This document shows, piece by piece, positions 8,663 to 17,491 of a stretch of 30,018 nt of DNA (position 1 is its first letter; each line of letters opens with the position of its first letter). The stretch spans positions 1 to 30,018 of the IMG/VR virus record IMGVR_UViG_3300025889_000636. One strand, written 5' to 3'. Both the position numbers and the translations under genes were made by a program. This DNA comes from a virus. Below the pieces are notes generated by a model. It searched no databases. It saw nothing but the letters and a program-made list of their open reading frames with translations, and had not been told where the DNA came from.

Positions 8663-9085
8663 TTAATGTTCATATTCAAGTAATACATCATCTTGGGTTG
8701 TTAGTATATCCCCAAGTTCAGTTAGTAAGAAAAATGTTTCTGGTAATGGTGTTGGAGTAGGGGTTGGTGTAGGTGTAGGTGATGGCACCATAGGAACTAA
8801 ATACTCTCCCCCATACTGATAAAATGTCTTGTAATCGTATATTCTACTATCACTTGTATTTTTGTAAAAGGTTGTCTCATCATATACTTCTGGATAAGTT
8901 CCTTGTAAGTTCTTAAACCATTCGTATCTTGTGGTATTATGATAGGTGAAAAAATCATATTGGGAAGCCAATACTTCACCTGTACTCATTTTCATTCCCT
9001 TCCAGAACTCATATTGGTTTGTTGCTTGTGTATTTCCACTAACAACTCCCCATCCTGCCCAAAATGTAGTTAAGTCTATTGCCAT
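8663..9085 (-). CDS. Tail-fibre-cluster protein with Pro-Thr linker
   Basis: A 140-residue protein with two parts. Residues 1-98 are aromatic-rich (FWAGWG, YEFWKGMKM, YEWFKNLQG), with repeated Y/F-T-F-Y units. A run of alternating Pro-Thr (about 102-113) leads to a short C-terminal piece (FFLLTELGDILTTQDDVLLE). Pro-Thr runs act as stiff, extended linkers in surface proteins. The underlying DNA has an imperfect GGTGTA-type repeat near 8745-8785. It probably lies in the distal tail with its fibre neighbours. Function unknown. Confidence 0.6.
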   Translation of the reverse strand: MAIDLTTFWAGWGVVSGNTQATNQYEFWKGMKMSTGEVLASQYDFFTYHNTTRYEWFKNLQGTYPEVYDETTFYKNTSDSRIYDYKTFYQYGGEYLVPMVPSPTPTPTPTPTPLPETFFLLTELGDILTTQDDVLLEYEH

Positions 9086-9116
9086 CGTTTATAATTATTA
9101 TTGTCTTATATTTGTT

Positions 9117-10460
9117 TTATTGTATTGTATTGTTTCTTACCACATTTAGAGTTCCCCTATTTATTCCATATACATAATCTCCCCATATATTTATTGGATA
9201 AGAAATTGAACTACTATATGTTGCCCTATCATAAACAGCACATTCAACTATATTTGTTAGAGTTGAAATATCAGTTATATTTACCACTAAATAATTGTTT
9301 GATGTTGCACCTGTGGTTAAATGTTCTACATTTATTCCTAAATATATTTGTGCCCCATCTACGAAGTTTGTTGTTCCTGTTATTTCAATATTCAAATATC
9401 TATTTGGTTGTGTCCAATTTGAAGTATCAGCAGTTATATTAAATAAAAAGAAATTACCATTTGTTCCGTCTAATGATGTTGAAATTGTTGTTAGGGTATT
9501 CCCTGATGGTATTGTTATTTCTTGTTGGATATAAGGGTTTCTGGGTCCAGTTGGTAATACTTGTTCTTTACTTACCGTAGTCAATACAAATGAATATTCA
9601 TTTCCTTCTGTATAAAAAGTTATGTCGTGGGCTGAAGCATTATTATTATTACAATATACTTTAACGGACATTCTATTAGTTGGGGAAATTACCGTAGTTG
9701 GAAATACAACATCAATTCGTATTTCATCAGGACTTGTTCCATTCCACCCAATACTTTCAATACCACTTGTAATTGGAGAACCTATTGTTCCCCCACTAAA
9801 ATCTGTAAGTTGTAATTCTACATAAGCCGATATATCATCGTTCTCTGCTGGTTTTAGAAAGTTTAAGTAAAACCTTTGAACTCCTGCAGGTATAAAATTA
9901 AAACCCAGTTCAGGTGTTATGAATTGTTGAATAAAATTATCATTTGTGGAACCTGGTAATGACACCGTAGTTGTTTGAGTAGATGCTGTTGTCGGTGTTT
10001 CACTCAATTCTTTATAATCAGCAATATCACTATTTACACTCGTATTGAAGAAATATGTTTTACCACCAATAATACTATTGATGTCTGTTGTTACTGTATT
10101 TCCACTACTATCTAAACCTAATATATCAATAGGGTTTCCTGTTGGTAAACTTTCATATTGAATTGTTGCCCCACTAGATACTACAATATCTTGTATTCCT
10201 GTAAAGTTTCCTTCGGCTAGTACCTCAATTAAAGCGGGGGTTGTTGTTCCTGTTGAACCTGATAAACTTATCGGTAGTATTTGGTTATCAGTTCTAACCC
10301 ATAATAAGTCATCAGCTACGTTTACAAACATTTCTCCAACGAATAAGTCCGTTGGTATCATTTCATTTAAGGTTGTTCCTGTTGGTATTGTAGGTAATTC
10401 ACCTGATATACCACTTCGTTTAAGAATTAAACGGCTATATTCAATTTTATCCTCTGCCAT
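9117..10460 (-). CDS. Tail fibre / baseplate upper protein
   Basis: A 447-residue beta-rich protein. The N-terminus (about residues 10-70) contains LILKRSGISGELPTIPTG and later LFVGEMFVNVADDLLWVRTD. This is the common phage fibre N-terminal pattern (K-S-x-x-x-G-x-x-P-x, then GE-x-x-x-N-x-x-D-x-x-L-x-x-R), which anchors fibres to the baseplate. The rest contains two beta-sandwich-like regions with many Asn and Thr residues. It follows the large hub-like gene after a 35-base gap, so it probably carries the receptor-binding or side-fibre function. No enzymatic motif was found. Confidence 0.65.
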   Translation of the reverse strand: MAEDKIEYSRLILKRSGISGELPTIPTGTTLNEMIPTDLFVGEMFVNVADDLLWVRTDNQILPISLSGSTGTTTPALIEVLAEGNFTGIQDIVVSSGATIQYESLPTGNPIDILGLDSSGNTVTTDINSIIGGKTYFFNTSVNSDIADYKELSETPTTASTQTTTVSLPGSTNDNFIQQFITPELGFNFIPAGVQRFYLNFLKPAENDDISAYVELQLTDFSGGTIGSPITSGIESIGWNGTSPDEIRIDVVFPTTVISPTNRMSVKVYCNNNNASAHDITFYTEGNEYSFVLTTVSKEQVLPTGPRNPYIQQEITIPSGNTLTTISTSLDGTNGNFFLFNITADTSNWTQPNRYLNIEITGTTNFVDGAQIYLGINVEHLTTGATSNNYLVVNITDISTLTNIVECAVYDRATYSSSISYPINIWGDYVYGINRGTLNVVRNNTIQ

Positions 10461-10495
10461 AACTATTTATAAATATTGTTATTTTTTATTTGTTT

Positions 10496-13400
10496 TTATA
10501 TTTCTGTTCCATCTATAATTGGACGCTGTTTGGAATCACCACCGAAAGAACGGACAGCATCCTCACTACCATCTACTACGTCAATTAAGTTTGTTTTACC
10601 TACGTTCATAACCTCATCTTTACACCCATCAGTAATATAAGGGTTTAACCATTTAAGTCCATCCGTAGTAATTAATAAATCCCCTACAACAATACTATTT
10701 GATGGTACATTATCAATTCCATCACCAATAACTATTGCGTTTGTTACACCATCTTTAATTGAGTTATTATTACCAACTATAATACTATTACTACTACCAT
10801 AATCAGCAAAGTTGTTTTCACCAATCATAAGTACGGTATTACTATTATTTACTGATTGGTTTTTTAATAATTGTACGGGACGTTCTTGGTAAATACCACC
10901 ACTTTTAACTTGGGGTTCACTTACAGGTTTGAATGGGGCTGTTTGACTAACTATACCACCATTACTATTAGGTACGTTAGGAGTTCCTGGTATTACCTTA
11001 CAAATACCATTCGTCCAATAACCTCCTAATATATCACAACATGCTTCCGTTAAGGGTTGGGATGATAAACTAACATAATGATATGAACCTCCTTGAACCT
11101 GCATCGCTACAATATCATTAGGGCAGTCAACTTCACTATTACTTATATCCATATTATCGTTGTAGGCTACGTCTATGTAGTTTAATTTATATAATATTAC
11201 CTTCGTTGTCTTATCAATAGCATTAGGGTTGTAGTCCTCAATTCTATTCACCCTCCAATAACTATTGTTGATAAGTATTACATCACGGAAATCAAAATCA
11301 TTTATATCACTTGGAGTTAGATGAAAATACCCTTCTAATAATTTACTATTCACATCATCAAGTTCGTTGATTGTTGATAAGTAAAATTGGTTGATTAGAG
11401 TATTTGTAGGACAACATAATGGGGTGTTATAGTATAATATACCACTATTACCGAACTCTAAGGTATAGGTTGGGTTCTTAGGGTTATCATACATACCACA
11501 ATACATATAACGATTAAAAAATGTTAGTGGGGCACCAGGGTAGTTTCTTAGACTATAAGCAGCACCTGCTAATTGTTTACCAAATAATATACGTGGGTTT
11601 ACCTTTACAGGTGATAATTGGTTTATATCACTTATATCGGCAAAGAATGGTGCTATTAATCCTACTGAACCGATGAAATTATCACTAATCGGTGTTGGAC
11701 TAACTGATAATTGTAGTTTCTTTTCACTTGTGGAAAAATCGTTTATAAAGTCGATTCGTTGTTCCCCATATACCTTACCTGTAATTTGGTTAAATTGTTC
11801 GTTATAATAGTCATTATCCTTATTATATGTAAAGAAATATGATTTAACGTCCAACTCACTCATAGGTGTTTGTTTTATATCATTATCATAATCCAATTTA
11901 TAAGTCCAATCCTTTACCTTCATTTTACTATTAAAGAAATCATCCTTAGGTTCTATGATTAAATTATTTGGAATATTTGGGTTATCATATACCATCAAAT
12001 TAAACATCTTACATACGTCTAACAATAAATCCCTCATCTTAATTTGGGGCAACATAGTCGATAAAGGTAATATACCACTTATACTATAATTGAATGTTGT
12101 TGCTGGTTTGACTTCTAAATAATTTACTTGGGTATTCTCATATGGTAATATAGCTTGAAATATCACATTATCACTTGTAGATTGCCATTTTACTGATGTT
12201 GGGTATAAGAACCTTACTCTTATATAAATCTCATCACCAGCGTTCAAATAAACGTTAGTTGCGTTTAGGTTCATACTTAATGGAAGTGGGTCTAGATAAG
12301 GACTAAAAAGGTTTGATGTTGTATTACTTGGGGTGAACTCAGTTATTGCACCATTATTGGTTTGGGCTATAATTGAGTTTGTACCTGTTATTGCGTCCTT
12401 CTTATAGATGTAGGCATAATAACCTAATTTACCACTTAAATACTTAAATGATGCGTTAGTCATATGGACGAATAATGATTGGAATGCCGCCTTAAATGTA
12501 ATACTATACATACCAGGTTCGATATTCACGTATTTACAAATGTTTTGTCCTGCTGAGTTGGTACTCCACTGATTATTAGCGTCTTGGAAGTTGATATTAT
12601 TATATGAACCTGATTCTTTATCAAATGGCATCCACCATTTACCACTAGTATTATTACTCCATATGGTATTTGATTTCACTAATGCTGGACTAATTGGTTG
12701 TGAACCTATCAACCCTAAGGCGATTGCTGCGTTTTCAACATATATTCTATTAGGTTGTGGAAATATTGGACTATTTGGGTAGGTATAAAAGTTATTGTCT
12801 CTAATACCAACACGAACTATACGTTGGTTATACTCCTCACTAGTATATTGGGGCATGTCTAACGGCATGATTAGGGACTTGAAATAATCACTATTAAAAA
12901 ACTTACTTGTATAGGTATAACCTGCAAATAAAAATAATTTATCCATAAGGGTTTTTAGATAAATTGCAGGGTTTAAATCATAACTATTTATGATAATACC
13001 ATTAATACCTGATACTGATGGTTGGAAATTACCATTCATAATCATAGGGTAGGTATAACCTTCACCAGGTTCAACCTGAGTTAGAATCCCATTCTTATAG
13101 ATGAGGTTGTTATAACTATTACCTATGGTTGTTACGTTACGGGCGTGGTTGTATTCATCTAAGTTTAACTGACTGATATAATAATCACTCAACTCAATCA
13201 TAATATTCTTAAATACCCCCGTGATAACAACCTCAAAATCTACTTGTTTTTGGTTTTCAACTACAGTTAATAATTGTAGGTTTCCGTTAAAGATTAGTTC
13301 ATCTCCAATATAAACTTGTACTGGTAGTGATTTCTTGGGGTTATAATATGTATTACTGATATCAATATCAACATCCTGTATTTGTCTAAAATACTCCTTA

Positions 13401-13561
13401 TTAATTTTAGTACCAGGTAGTAGTATAGTTTTACTATAACTTTCTTTTTTGGTAGTAACGTCCTCGATGTCCTCAATTTGATAAGTGAAACTGAAATCAA
13501 GGTTATCATAAGTGTCTAAACTTATTCCGTTACTAACAATTCTAAATTGGTTTTGTCCCAT
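10496..13561 (-). CDS. Tail-associated baseplate hub protein
   Basis: The largest protein, 1021 residues. The N-terminal region (about 1-110) has the pattern MGQNQFRIVSNGISLDTYDN, then a KKESYSKTILLPGTKINKEY motif, then a PVQVYIGDELIFNGNLQLL segment. These are features of tail tip/hub proteins of Bacteroidota siphoviruses. The middle is beta-rich with many Asn and Tyr. Near residues 906-965 four short repeats (TVLMIGENN, SIIVGNNN, AIVIGDGI, SIVVGDLL) resemble the left-handed beta-roll of YadA-type adhesin heads. It follows the distal tail gene with a 3-base gap. Hub function is inferred from order and motif resemblance. Confidence 0.7.
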   Translation of the reverse strand: MGQNQFRIVSNGISLDTYDNLDFSFTYQIEDIEDVTTKKESYSKTILLPGTKINKEYFRQIQDVDIDISNTYYNPKKSLPVQVYIGDELIFNGNLQLLTVVENQKQVDFEVVITGVFKNIMIELSDYYISQLNLDEYNHARNVTTIGNSYNNLIYKNGILTQVEPGEGYTYPMIMNGNFQPSVSGINGIIINSYDLNPAIYLKTLMDKLFLFAGYTYTSKFFNSDYFKSLIMPLDMPQYTSEEYNQRIVRVGIRDNNFYTYPNSPIFPQPNRIYVENAAIALGLIGSQPISPALVKSNTIWSNNTSGKWWMPFDKESGSYNNINFQDANNQWSTNSAGQNICKYVNIEPGMYSITFKAAFQSLFVHMTNASFKYLSGKLGYYAYIYKKDAITGTNSIIAQTNNGAITEFTPSNTTSNLFSPYLDPLPLSMNLNATNVYLNAGDEIYIRVRFLYPTSVKWQSTSDNVIFQAILPYENTQVNYLEVKPATTFNYSISGILPLSTMLPQIKMRDLLLDVCKMFNLMVYDNPNIPNNLIIEPKDDFFNSKMKVKDWTYKLDYDNDIKQTPMSELDVKSYFFTYNKDNDYYNEQFNQITGKVYGEQRIDFINDFSTSEKKLQLSVSPTPISDNFIGSVGLIAPFFADISDINQLSPVKVNPRILFGKQLAGAAYSLRNYPGAPLTFFNRYMYCGMYDNPKNPTYTLEFGNSGILYYNTPLCCPTNTLINQFYLSTINELDDVNSKLLEGYFHLTPSDINDFDFRDVILINNSYWRVNRIEDYNPNAIDKTTKVILYKLNYIDVAYNDNMDISNSEVDCPNDIVAMQVQGGSYHYVSLSSQPLTEACCDILGGYWTNGICKVIPGTPNVPNSNGGIVSQTAPFKPVSEPQVKSGGIYQERPVQLLKNQSVNNSNTVLMIGENNFADYGSSNSIIVGNNNSIKDGVTNAIVIGDGIDNVPSNSIVVGDLLITTDGLKWLNPYITDGCKDEVMNVGKTNLIDVVDGSEDAVRSFGGDSKQRPIIDGTEI

Positions 13562-13564
13562 ATG

Positions 13565-15505
13565 TTAAAATCTATATTGATTAAATGATACGCTTACGTT
13601 GAAGGTATATGAATATAATTGTTCTTGTTTGTCCTTAAATAATTCCAACTTGTTGTCTAATAGTTGTGCCCCAAATAATCTATTATCGGGGGTTTGGATA
13701 TAGACTGATGCCGATTGTAATAAGTCCTCCATTAATGGAACCTCAAATTGTTTTAACCACCCTGAGTTCAAGGTATAGGTATTTCTACTACGACTATAAA
13801 AAGTTTTAATACCTCTATCATAATCCCTATAACCAAATGTGTCGTTGTCCCAATTTCCTTCTGTTCTATAATAATTCTTACGTTCTACCTCAACAAAATC
13901 ACGTGAGTAGTAAATGAATGGGTATGATATAAAACTACCTAATCTGTCCTTCCACATTAGATGCCAGATTTCATACATACTACAATCATCATTTATCTTA
14001 AAACACTTATCATTTGTTCTTTGACTTGGTGTTCCAAATGGTGCGTCATAACCATAAACAACATAACTATCAACACTATTGATATATGAAGTTAGTGTCC
14101 CTGATATGTTTGTATATGGAGTTAATAATATTTGGTTTATTCCTATTGGAACATAAAAGTCCTCTTGTCCTGTTGTATTCTTATCAAGTTTAATTTTTCC
14201 TAATAGGTTACTATTCTTATCAAAGAACTCATATATTACACCATCACATACGGATGCGGGGTATAGATGGAATAATAAGAACCCTATTGTACTTCTTTCA
14301 ATTCGATAACAAGTTTCATCCTCTAAGATTGTTGATATATTGTTTCCACTAAAACTCCTGTTTTGTATTACATACTTATCATAACCATTTACACTATAAT
14401 CTTGTCTGTTTTGATAAGCGTTATAAATACAAAATGCGTTATAATCAGTTATTGCCGTTAGAACTTGGGGTAGTTTGTTTCCAGGGTAGGTGATTGTTCC
14501 TGGTATTACAGGACTATTACCAGCCCATGCTAAGTCAGTTTTGATTACCACTCCATAAGTAGCATCAACATAGATGTCTGTAATGGTACAGGTTGTATTA
14601 TATTCTGGACGAGGTTGTCCCCATACTAATCCACCTGTACTAGAAGCCCCCTGATAAGTTTTGTTGATAACTAAACTTGTTGAACTTGGTACACTATAAA
14701 CATTAGTAGCCCCGTTATATTGTATTAGTCCTGTTTGTCCTTCTACGGTGATAGGCATACCTGTTGTAAAGTAATGGGTTGATGTACTATTTAATCTGGC
14801 AAATCCACCTAAACTACTAATACTTTGATAGTCCCACGATATTTGGTTTTGAGTTACGTTGATGATATCACCGATTTGGAATGGTATATTATCTAAACTC
14901 GTTAAGTCATCATTATAAAAACCTACATCACCTAAGAATATATTGTCCTTAAAATTGAATACGTATTGGTTTTCATACCCTAATAATAATCCAAAACATT
15001 TTTTAGTGTCTGGGGCATCATATACTAATCCATAATCTACGTTTTCACCTGTTAGGTTCTGTGATACCAAATCCTTCATTACGTTACTCATATCGAGTTT
15101 TCCATAACCATCCAAATCAGGTGATAATTTCCATTTATAAAACTTACTACATCTTAAAGGGAAGGTTGTGATAGGTATTGTTATTTCTAAGTCTAAGATA
15201 AACTCAGTCGTACTTACTATTTGTGATACGTTATAGTACCCCGTATAAAGATTATTATTGTAATCATTTACTAATAGAGTGTCCCCCTTTTTATATGGAT
15301 GGGTTGTTGATGTCGTACATAGGGTTTGTACTGAACCATTATAATTGGTATTTACCATATTGATGATAAACTCATCATCATATACAGCATTTACGATATA
15401 CTTATATTGATTATAAATATTATAATCAGTATCAAATACCTTTAATGGAATCGCCGAATAAGCTGCCATAAAGTCGTGGGGTAATGTAATCGCACTATAA
15501 CTCAT
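13565..15505 (-). CDS. Distal tail / baseplate protein
   Basis: A 646-residue beta-rich protein directly upstream of the hub gene. The C-terminal 200 residues include CSMYEIWHLMWKDRLGSFIS, then R-N-T-Y-T-L-N-S-G-W-L, then a PLMEDLLQSASVYI segment and a strand-forming end (LYSYTFNVSVSFNQYRF). This arrangement is common in large distal tail proteins of Bacteroidota phages, where the final strands join the tail tube ring. No membrane segment or signal is present. The start at 15505 follows an AT-rich leader. It may bind the tail tube and hub; the precise name cannot be fixed from sequence alone. Confidence 0.65.
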   Translation of the reverse strand: MSYSAITLPHDFMAAYSAIPLKVFDTDYNIYNQYKYIVNAVYDDEFIINMVNTNYNGSVQTLCTTSTTHPYKKGDTLLVNDYNNNLYTGYYNVSQIVSTTEFILDLEITIPITTFPLRCSKFYKWKLSPDLDGYGKLDMSNVMKDLVSQNLTGENVDYGLVYDAPDTKKCFGLLLGYENQYVFNFKDNIFLGDVGFYNDDLTSLDNIPFQIGDIINVTQNQISWDYQSISSLGGFARLNSTSTHYFTTGMPITVEGQTGLIQYNGATNVYSVPSSTSLVINKTYQGASSTGGLVWGQPRPEYNTTCTITDIYVDATYGVVIKTDLAWAGNSPVIPGTITYPGNKLPQVLTAITDYNAFCIYNAYQNRQDYSVNGYDKYVIQNRSFSGNNISTILEDETCYRIERSTIGFLLFHLYPASVCDGVIYEFFDKNSNLLGKIKLDKNTTGQEDFYVPIGINQILLTPYTNISGTLTSYINSVDSYVVYGYDAPFGTPSQRTNDKCFKINDDCSMYEIWHLMWKDRLGSFISYPFIYYSRDFVEVERKNYYRTEGNWDNDTFGYRDYDRGIKTFYSRSRNTYTLNSGWLKQFEVPLMEDLLQSASVYIQTPDNRLFGAQLLDNKLELFKDKQEQLYSYTFNVSVSFNQYRF

Positions 15506-15527
15506 AATTTCTTTTTATTCTTAAATA

Positions 15528-16016
15528 TTATTTTACTCCAAATGTTTTTTTAGCCATATCAATAATATCGGCTGTAATGGACTCCTCGAATATTCCTGTT
15601 TTTCTTAACCTATCAACTTCCTTCAATGCGTTACCTATAAAGTTAGTTGGTTTTATACCGAACCTAAATATTTTTTGTCTTATTGGAAATACTGCTTCAT
15701 CAGGTAATCCTTTTATTCTAACCCAGTTTCTAATGGCATCAATACGGGGTGGAAATTGTCTATAACTATATGGGGTATTATATTTTCTAATTGTTCCACT
15801 TACCCCCTTATCAACAAAAGTATAATATGGTTCAGCATTTATCACTATAACGTCATTACCTTCTTGTTGTTCTATTACGAACTTAAAACTTTCAATCAAT
15901 TTACCAGAAGCCCTCTTTGGATAAGGTTGATTGGTGGCTAATGTTTCCTTTACAACCTTCGTATAAACTTCGGCAAAATCATTTAAGGCTTCTCGTTTGA
16001 TAAGTTTTTTTGCCAT
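15528..16016 (-). CDS. HK97 gp10-like tail completion protein
   Basis: A 162-residue protein matching the HK97 gp10/tail-completion family. It has an N-terminal helix, RASGKLIESFKFVI (35-48), YYTFVDKGVSGT (65-76), PPRIDAIRNWVRIKGL (about 89-104), and a C-terminal FRFGIKPTNFIGNALKEV (117-134). Family members act at the head-tail joint or tail end during assembly. Its 5' end overlaps the preceding small gene by 38 bases, so the two are probably coupled. The start at 16016 begins MAKKLIKREALNDF, a good N-terminal helix for the family. Confidence 0.8.
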   Translation of the reverse strand: MAKKLIKREALNDFAEVYTKVVKETLATNQPYPKRASGKLIESFKFVIEQQEGNDVIVINAEPYYTFVDKGVSGTIRKYNTPYSYRQFPPRIDAIRNWVRIKGLPDEAVFPIRQKIFRFGIKPTNFIGNALKEVDRLRKTGIFEESITADIIDMAKKTFGVK

Positions 16017-16170
16017 TAGTTTTTTTAATTTCTTTTAATTGAGTGTCTATGTCTTTTATATAGATTTCAAGTAGTGCTATTTTAGCTTCTATATCATCTA
16101 ATCTCATTTCTAACGGGGTTTTAGGTGTCTCGTGGACTACTTTACCATCTTTTAATAATCTAAACGCCAT
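15979..16170 (-). CDS. Small coiled-coil protein
   Basis: A 63-residue protein. After a short N-terminal strand pair (MAFRLLKDGKVVHETPKTPL), residues 20-50 (EMRLDDIEAKIALLEIYIKD, then IDTQLKEI) form a clear heptad coiled coil, followed by a basic tail. It starts 3 bases after the upstream structural gene ends and overlaps the tail completion gene by 38 bases. This packing and the clean heptads support a real gene, probably a small virion or assembly factor. No named family recognised. Confidence 0.6.
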   Translation of the reverse strand: MAFRLLKDGKVVHETPKTPLEMRLDDIEAKIALLEIYIKDIDTQLKEIKKTNGKKTYQTRSLK

Positions 16171-16173
16171 AAC

Positions 16174-16698
16174 TTAAATACAAGGGGTTAATGTGGTTAT
16201 TGGTGAAACAGGTATATCACAATTTACCTGTCTTAGTTTGAATGTGATGTTAGCAGCAACACCTGTACTCTTATCAGGTGTTTCATCTATTACAGGATAA
16301 AAACTTACATCACTACTAAAAAGTATTCCGTATTGTCCCCAGTATTGTTGTACTTCGGTTACTAAGTCTTGTAGGTATTGTACGCAATCACTTAGTATTT
16401 CTTTTGAGTTATCACTTTCAAATCCGTTTTCATTATCATAGTTAGGTTGAATGTTAATTTTGTCTAAAAACATTACCACGAAACTAAATTGGGGTATTGC
16501 TGTTTTGTTATTATTTCCAACCCCTATAATACTATTGTCCGCCATACTAACCCACATATAAGGGAACTTCATTTGACGTGATGTACCAATATCATAAGTC
16601 TCACCGAACCCAAAATCTTTTAGAAAATAGTGTCTATTACTGAAATCATTAAACCAAGTGATAATTTGGTTCAGGGTGATTATATTTGTTGTTGCCAT
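16174..16698 (-). CDS. Tail terminator / neck-like structural protein
   Basis: A 174-residue protein immediately after the end of the frameshifted chaperone product. It shows an N-terminal helix, FPYMWVSMAD (45-54), a beta strand region (QFSFVVMFLD), a helix with SKEILSDCVQYLQDLVTEVQ (about 98-117), then SFYPVIDETPDKSTGVAANI and terminal strands (ITFKLRQVNCDIP). This alpha/beta pattern with 'EVLSDxxQxLQD' is familiar from head-tail joining or tail terminator proteins of Bacteroidota phages. Position between chaperone and gp10-like gene agrees. The exact role (terminator or head-closure) is inferred. Confidence 0.6.
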   Translation of the reverse strand: MATTNIITLNQIITWFNDFSNRHYFLKDFGFGETYDIGTSRQMKFPYMWVSMADNSIIGVGNNNKTAIPQFSFVVMFLDKINIQPNYDNENGFESDNSKEILSDCVQYLQDLVTEVQQYWGQYGILFSSDVSFYPVIDETPDKSTGVAANITFKLRQVNCDIPVSPITTLTPCI

Positions 16699-16699
16699 A

Positions 16700-16969
16700 T
16701 TATAATTTATTTTTGTCTTTTATGTCGTCTAAGTTCTTAAAATAACTCAACCAGTTTAAAGAATGTATATAGTTCATTTCATATACTTCATTTTCCTTTA
16801 ATCCCAAGTCCTTCATTAATCTATATACAAAATCTAACCATTCATACCTGTCGTCAAGTTTCTTGTCCTCACCTAATCGTTTTTTGAACTTACTATCGTC
16901 TTGGCGGACTGGTTGTTTGTAGAGTCCTTTGTAGTTGTCTCTAACGAACTTCCGCCAGTTAAAAAAAAA
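16700..16969 (-). CDS. Tail assembly chaperone, frameshifted C-terminal extension (T part)
   Basis: In the -1 frame relative to the 17490 gene, an open frame runs from the slippery T-run to a TAA at 16702-16700 (about 87 codons). It reads NWRKFVRDNYKGLYK near its start and NEVYEMNYIHSLNWLSYFKN near its end, a typical 'T' extension of siphovirus chaperones. There is no ATG between the upstream in-frame stop (16981-16979) and the slip site, so independent translation of the whole piece is unlikely. A single -1 slip would give a fused protein of about 263 residues. The extension ends 2 bases before the next start, so it fills an otherwise empty 170-base gap. Confidence 0.8.
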   Translation of the reverse strand, partial: FFFNWRKFVRDNYKGLYKQPVRQDDSKFKKRLGEDKKLDDRYEWLDFVYRLMKDLGLKENEVYEMNYIHSLNWLSYFKNLDDIKDKNKL

Positions 16970-17490
16970 CTGAATACATTATTTACCTGACTTATGTTTA
17001 GTTTTTCAAATATTTCTTTTCGTTTGAATAAATCGGTTGTAAATAATTCAATTTTATCGTCTTTTTTCTTACGTAAGAATATACATAATAAATCAGTCAT
17101 ACACTTGATATAATCGTGGTTTGTTTGTTTCAGTAATGTTTCTATTGTGATGATTTCCCCTGCGGTATATCTATCATAGTCAGTATGTAGGTAATATATT
17201 TCACCATCAATTTCTACATTATCAACACTTATCACTTCAACTGGGGTATAGATGAACTTTAATTGTTCGCTAATCAGTTGGAATTGTTCTATATTCATTT
17301 GATATAAAATTGTCTTATCAATCCCACTAAGAGTATTGATAATATCAAACAAATACATCAGGTTGTTTTCATCCTCAGGTTTAGGTAATTCGTGTATTTT
17401 TTTATAGATGTTTACAGTAATCTCACTCCACGATGTAGGGAACTCATACAATTTACTTTCACCATCTAAATCAATTTCTATACTAACCAT
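16873..17490 (-). CDS. Tail assembly chaperone, short (G) form
   Basis: A 205-residue protein made when ribosomes do not slip. It has an N-terminal beta section (MVSIEIDLDGESKLYEFPTS), a helical core and a Ser/Thr-rich, probably disordered C-terminus after residue 178, the usual feature of a G-form chaperone tail. In lambda-like phages the G and GT forms coat the tape measure while the tube polymerises. At codons 174-177 the minus-strand message reads AGT TTT TTT TTA, giving a slippery heptamer T-TTT-TTA, followed by a GC-rich stem. The gene lies just after a small holin-like gene. Distance from the tape measure is unusual for this family. Confidence 0.7.
   Translation of the reverse strand: MVSIEIDLDGESKLYEFPTSWSEITVNIYKKIHELPKPEDENNLMYLFDIINTLSGIDKTILYQMNIEQFQLISEQLKFIYTPVEVISVDNVEIDGEIYYLHTDYDRYTAGEIITIETLLKQTNHDYIKCMTDLLCIFLRKKKDDKIELFTTDLFKRKEIFEKLNISQVNNVFSFFLTGGSSLETTTKDSTNNQSAKTIVSSKND
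16902..16957 (-). other. Candidate frameshift-stimulating stem-loop
   Basis: On the minus-strand message TGGCGGA (16957-16951) can pair with TCCGCCA (16908-16902), a 7-bp GC-rich stem starting about 2 bases after the slippery site. A nested TAGAG/CTCTA pairing (16943-16939 with 16924-16920) lies inside its loop. The spacer is shorter than the 5-9 bases usual for stimulators, so the first pairs may be open while the ribosome sits on the slip site. Confidence 0.5.
16960..16969 (-). other. -1 frameshift slippery site
   Basis: Nine consecutive T residues followed by A on the minus strand (AGT TTT TTT TTA in the zero frame) contain the classical T-TTT-TTA slippery heptamer. A slip at this point joins codon 176 of the short chaperone to the extension ending at 16700. 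Confidence 0.8.
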
Positions 17491-17491
17491 A

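Noticed and set aside
8745-8785. Phase-variable microsatellite
   Set aside because: The repeats encode a Pro-Thr linker but are imperfect and in multiples of 6 bases, so slippage would not change the frame.
9101-9442. Plus-strand gene opposite the fibre gene
   Set aside because: It is an opposite-strand reading of the fibre gene with Leu/His/Tyr-rich composition and lacks a proper leader.
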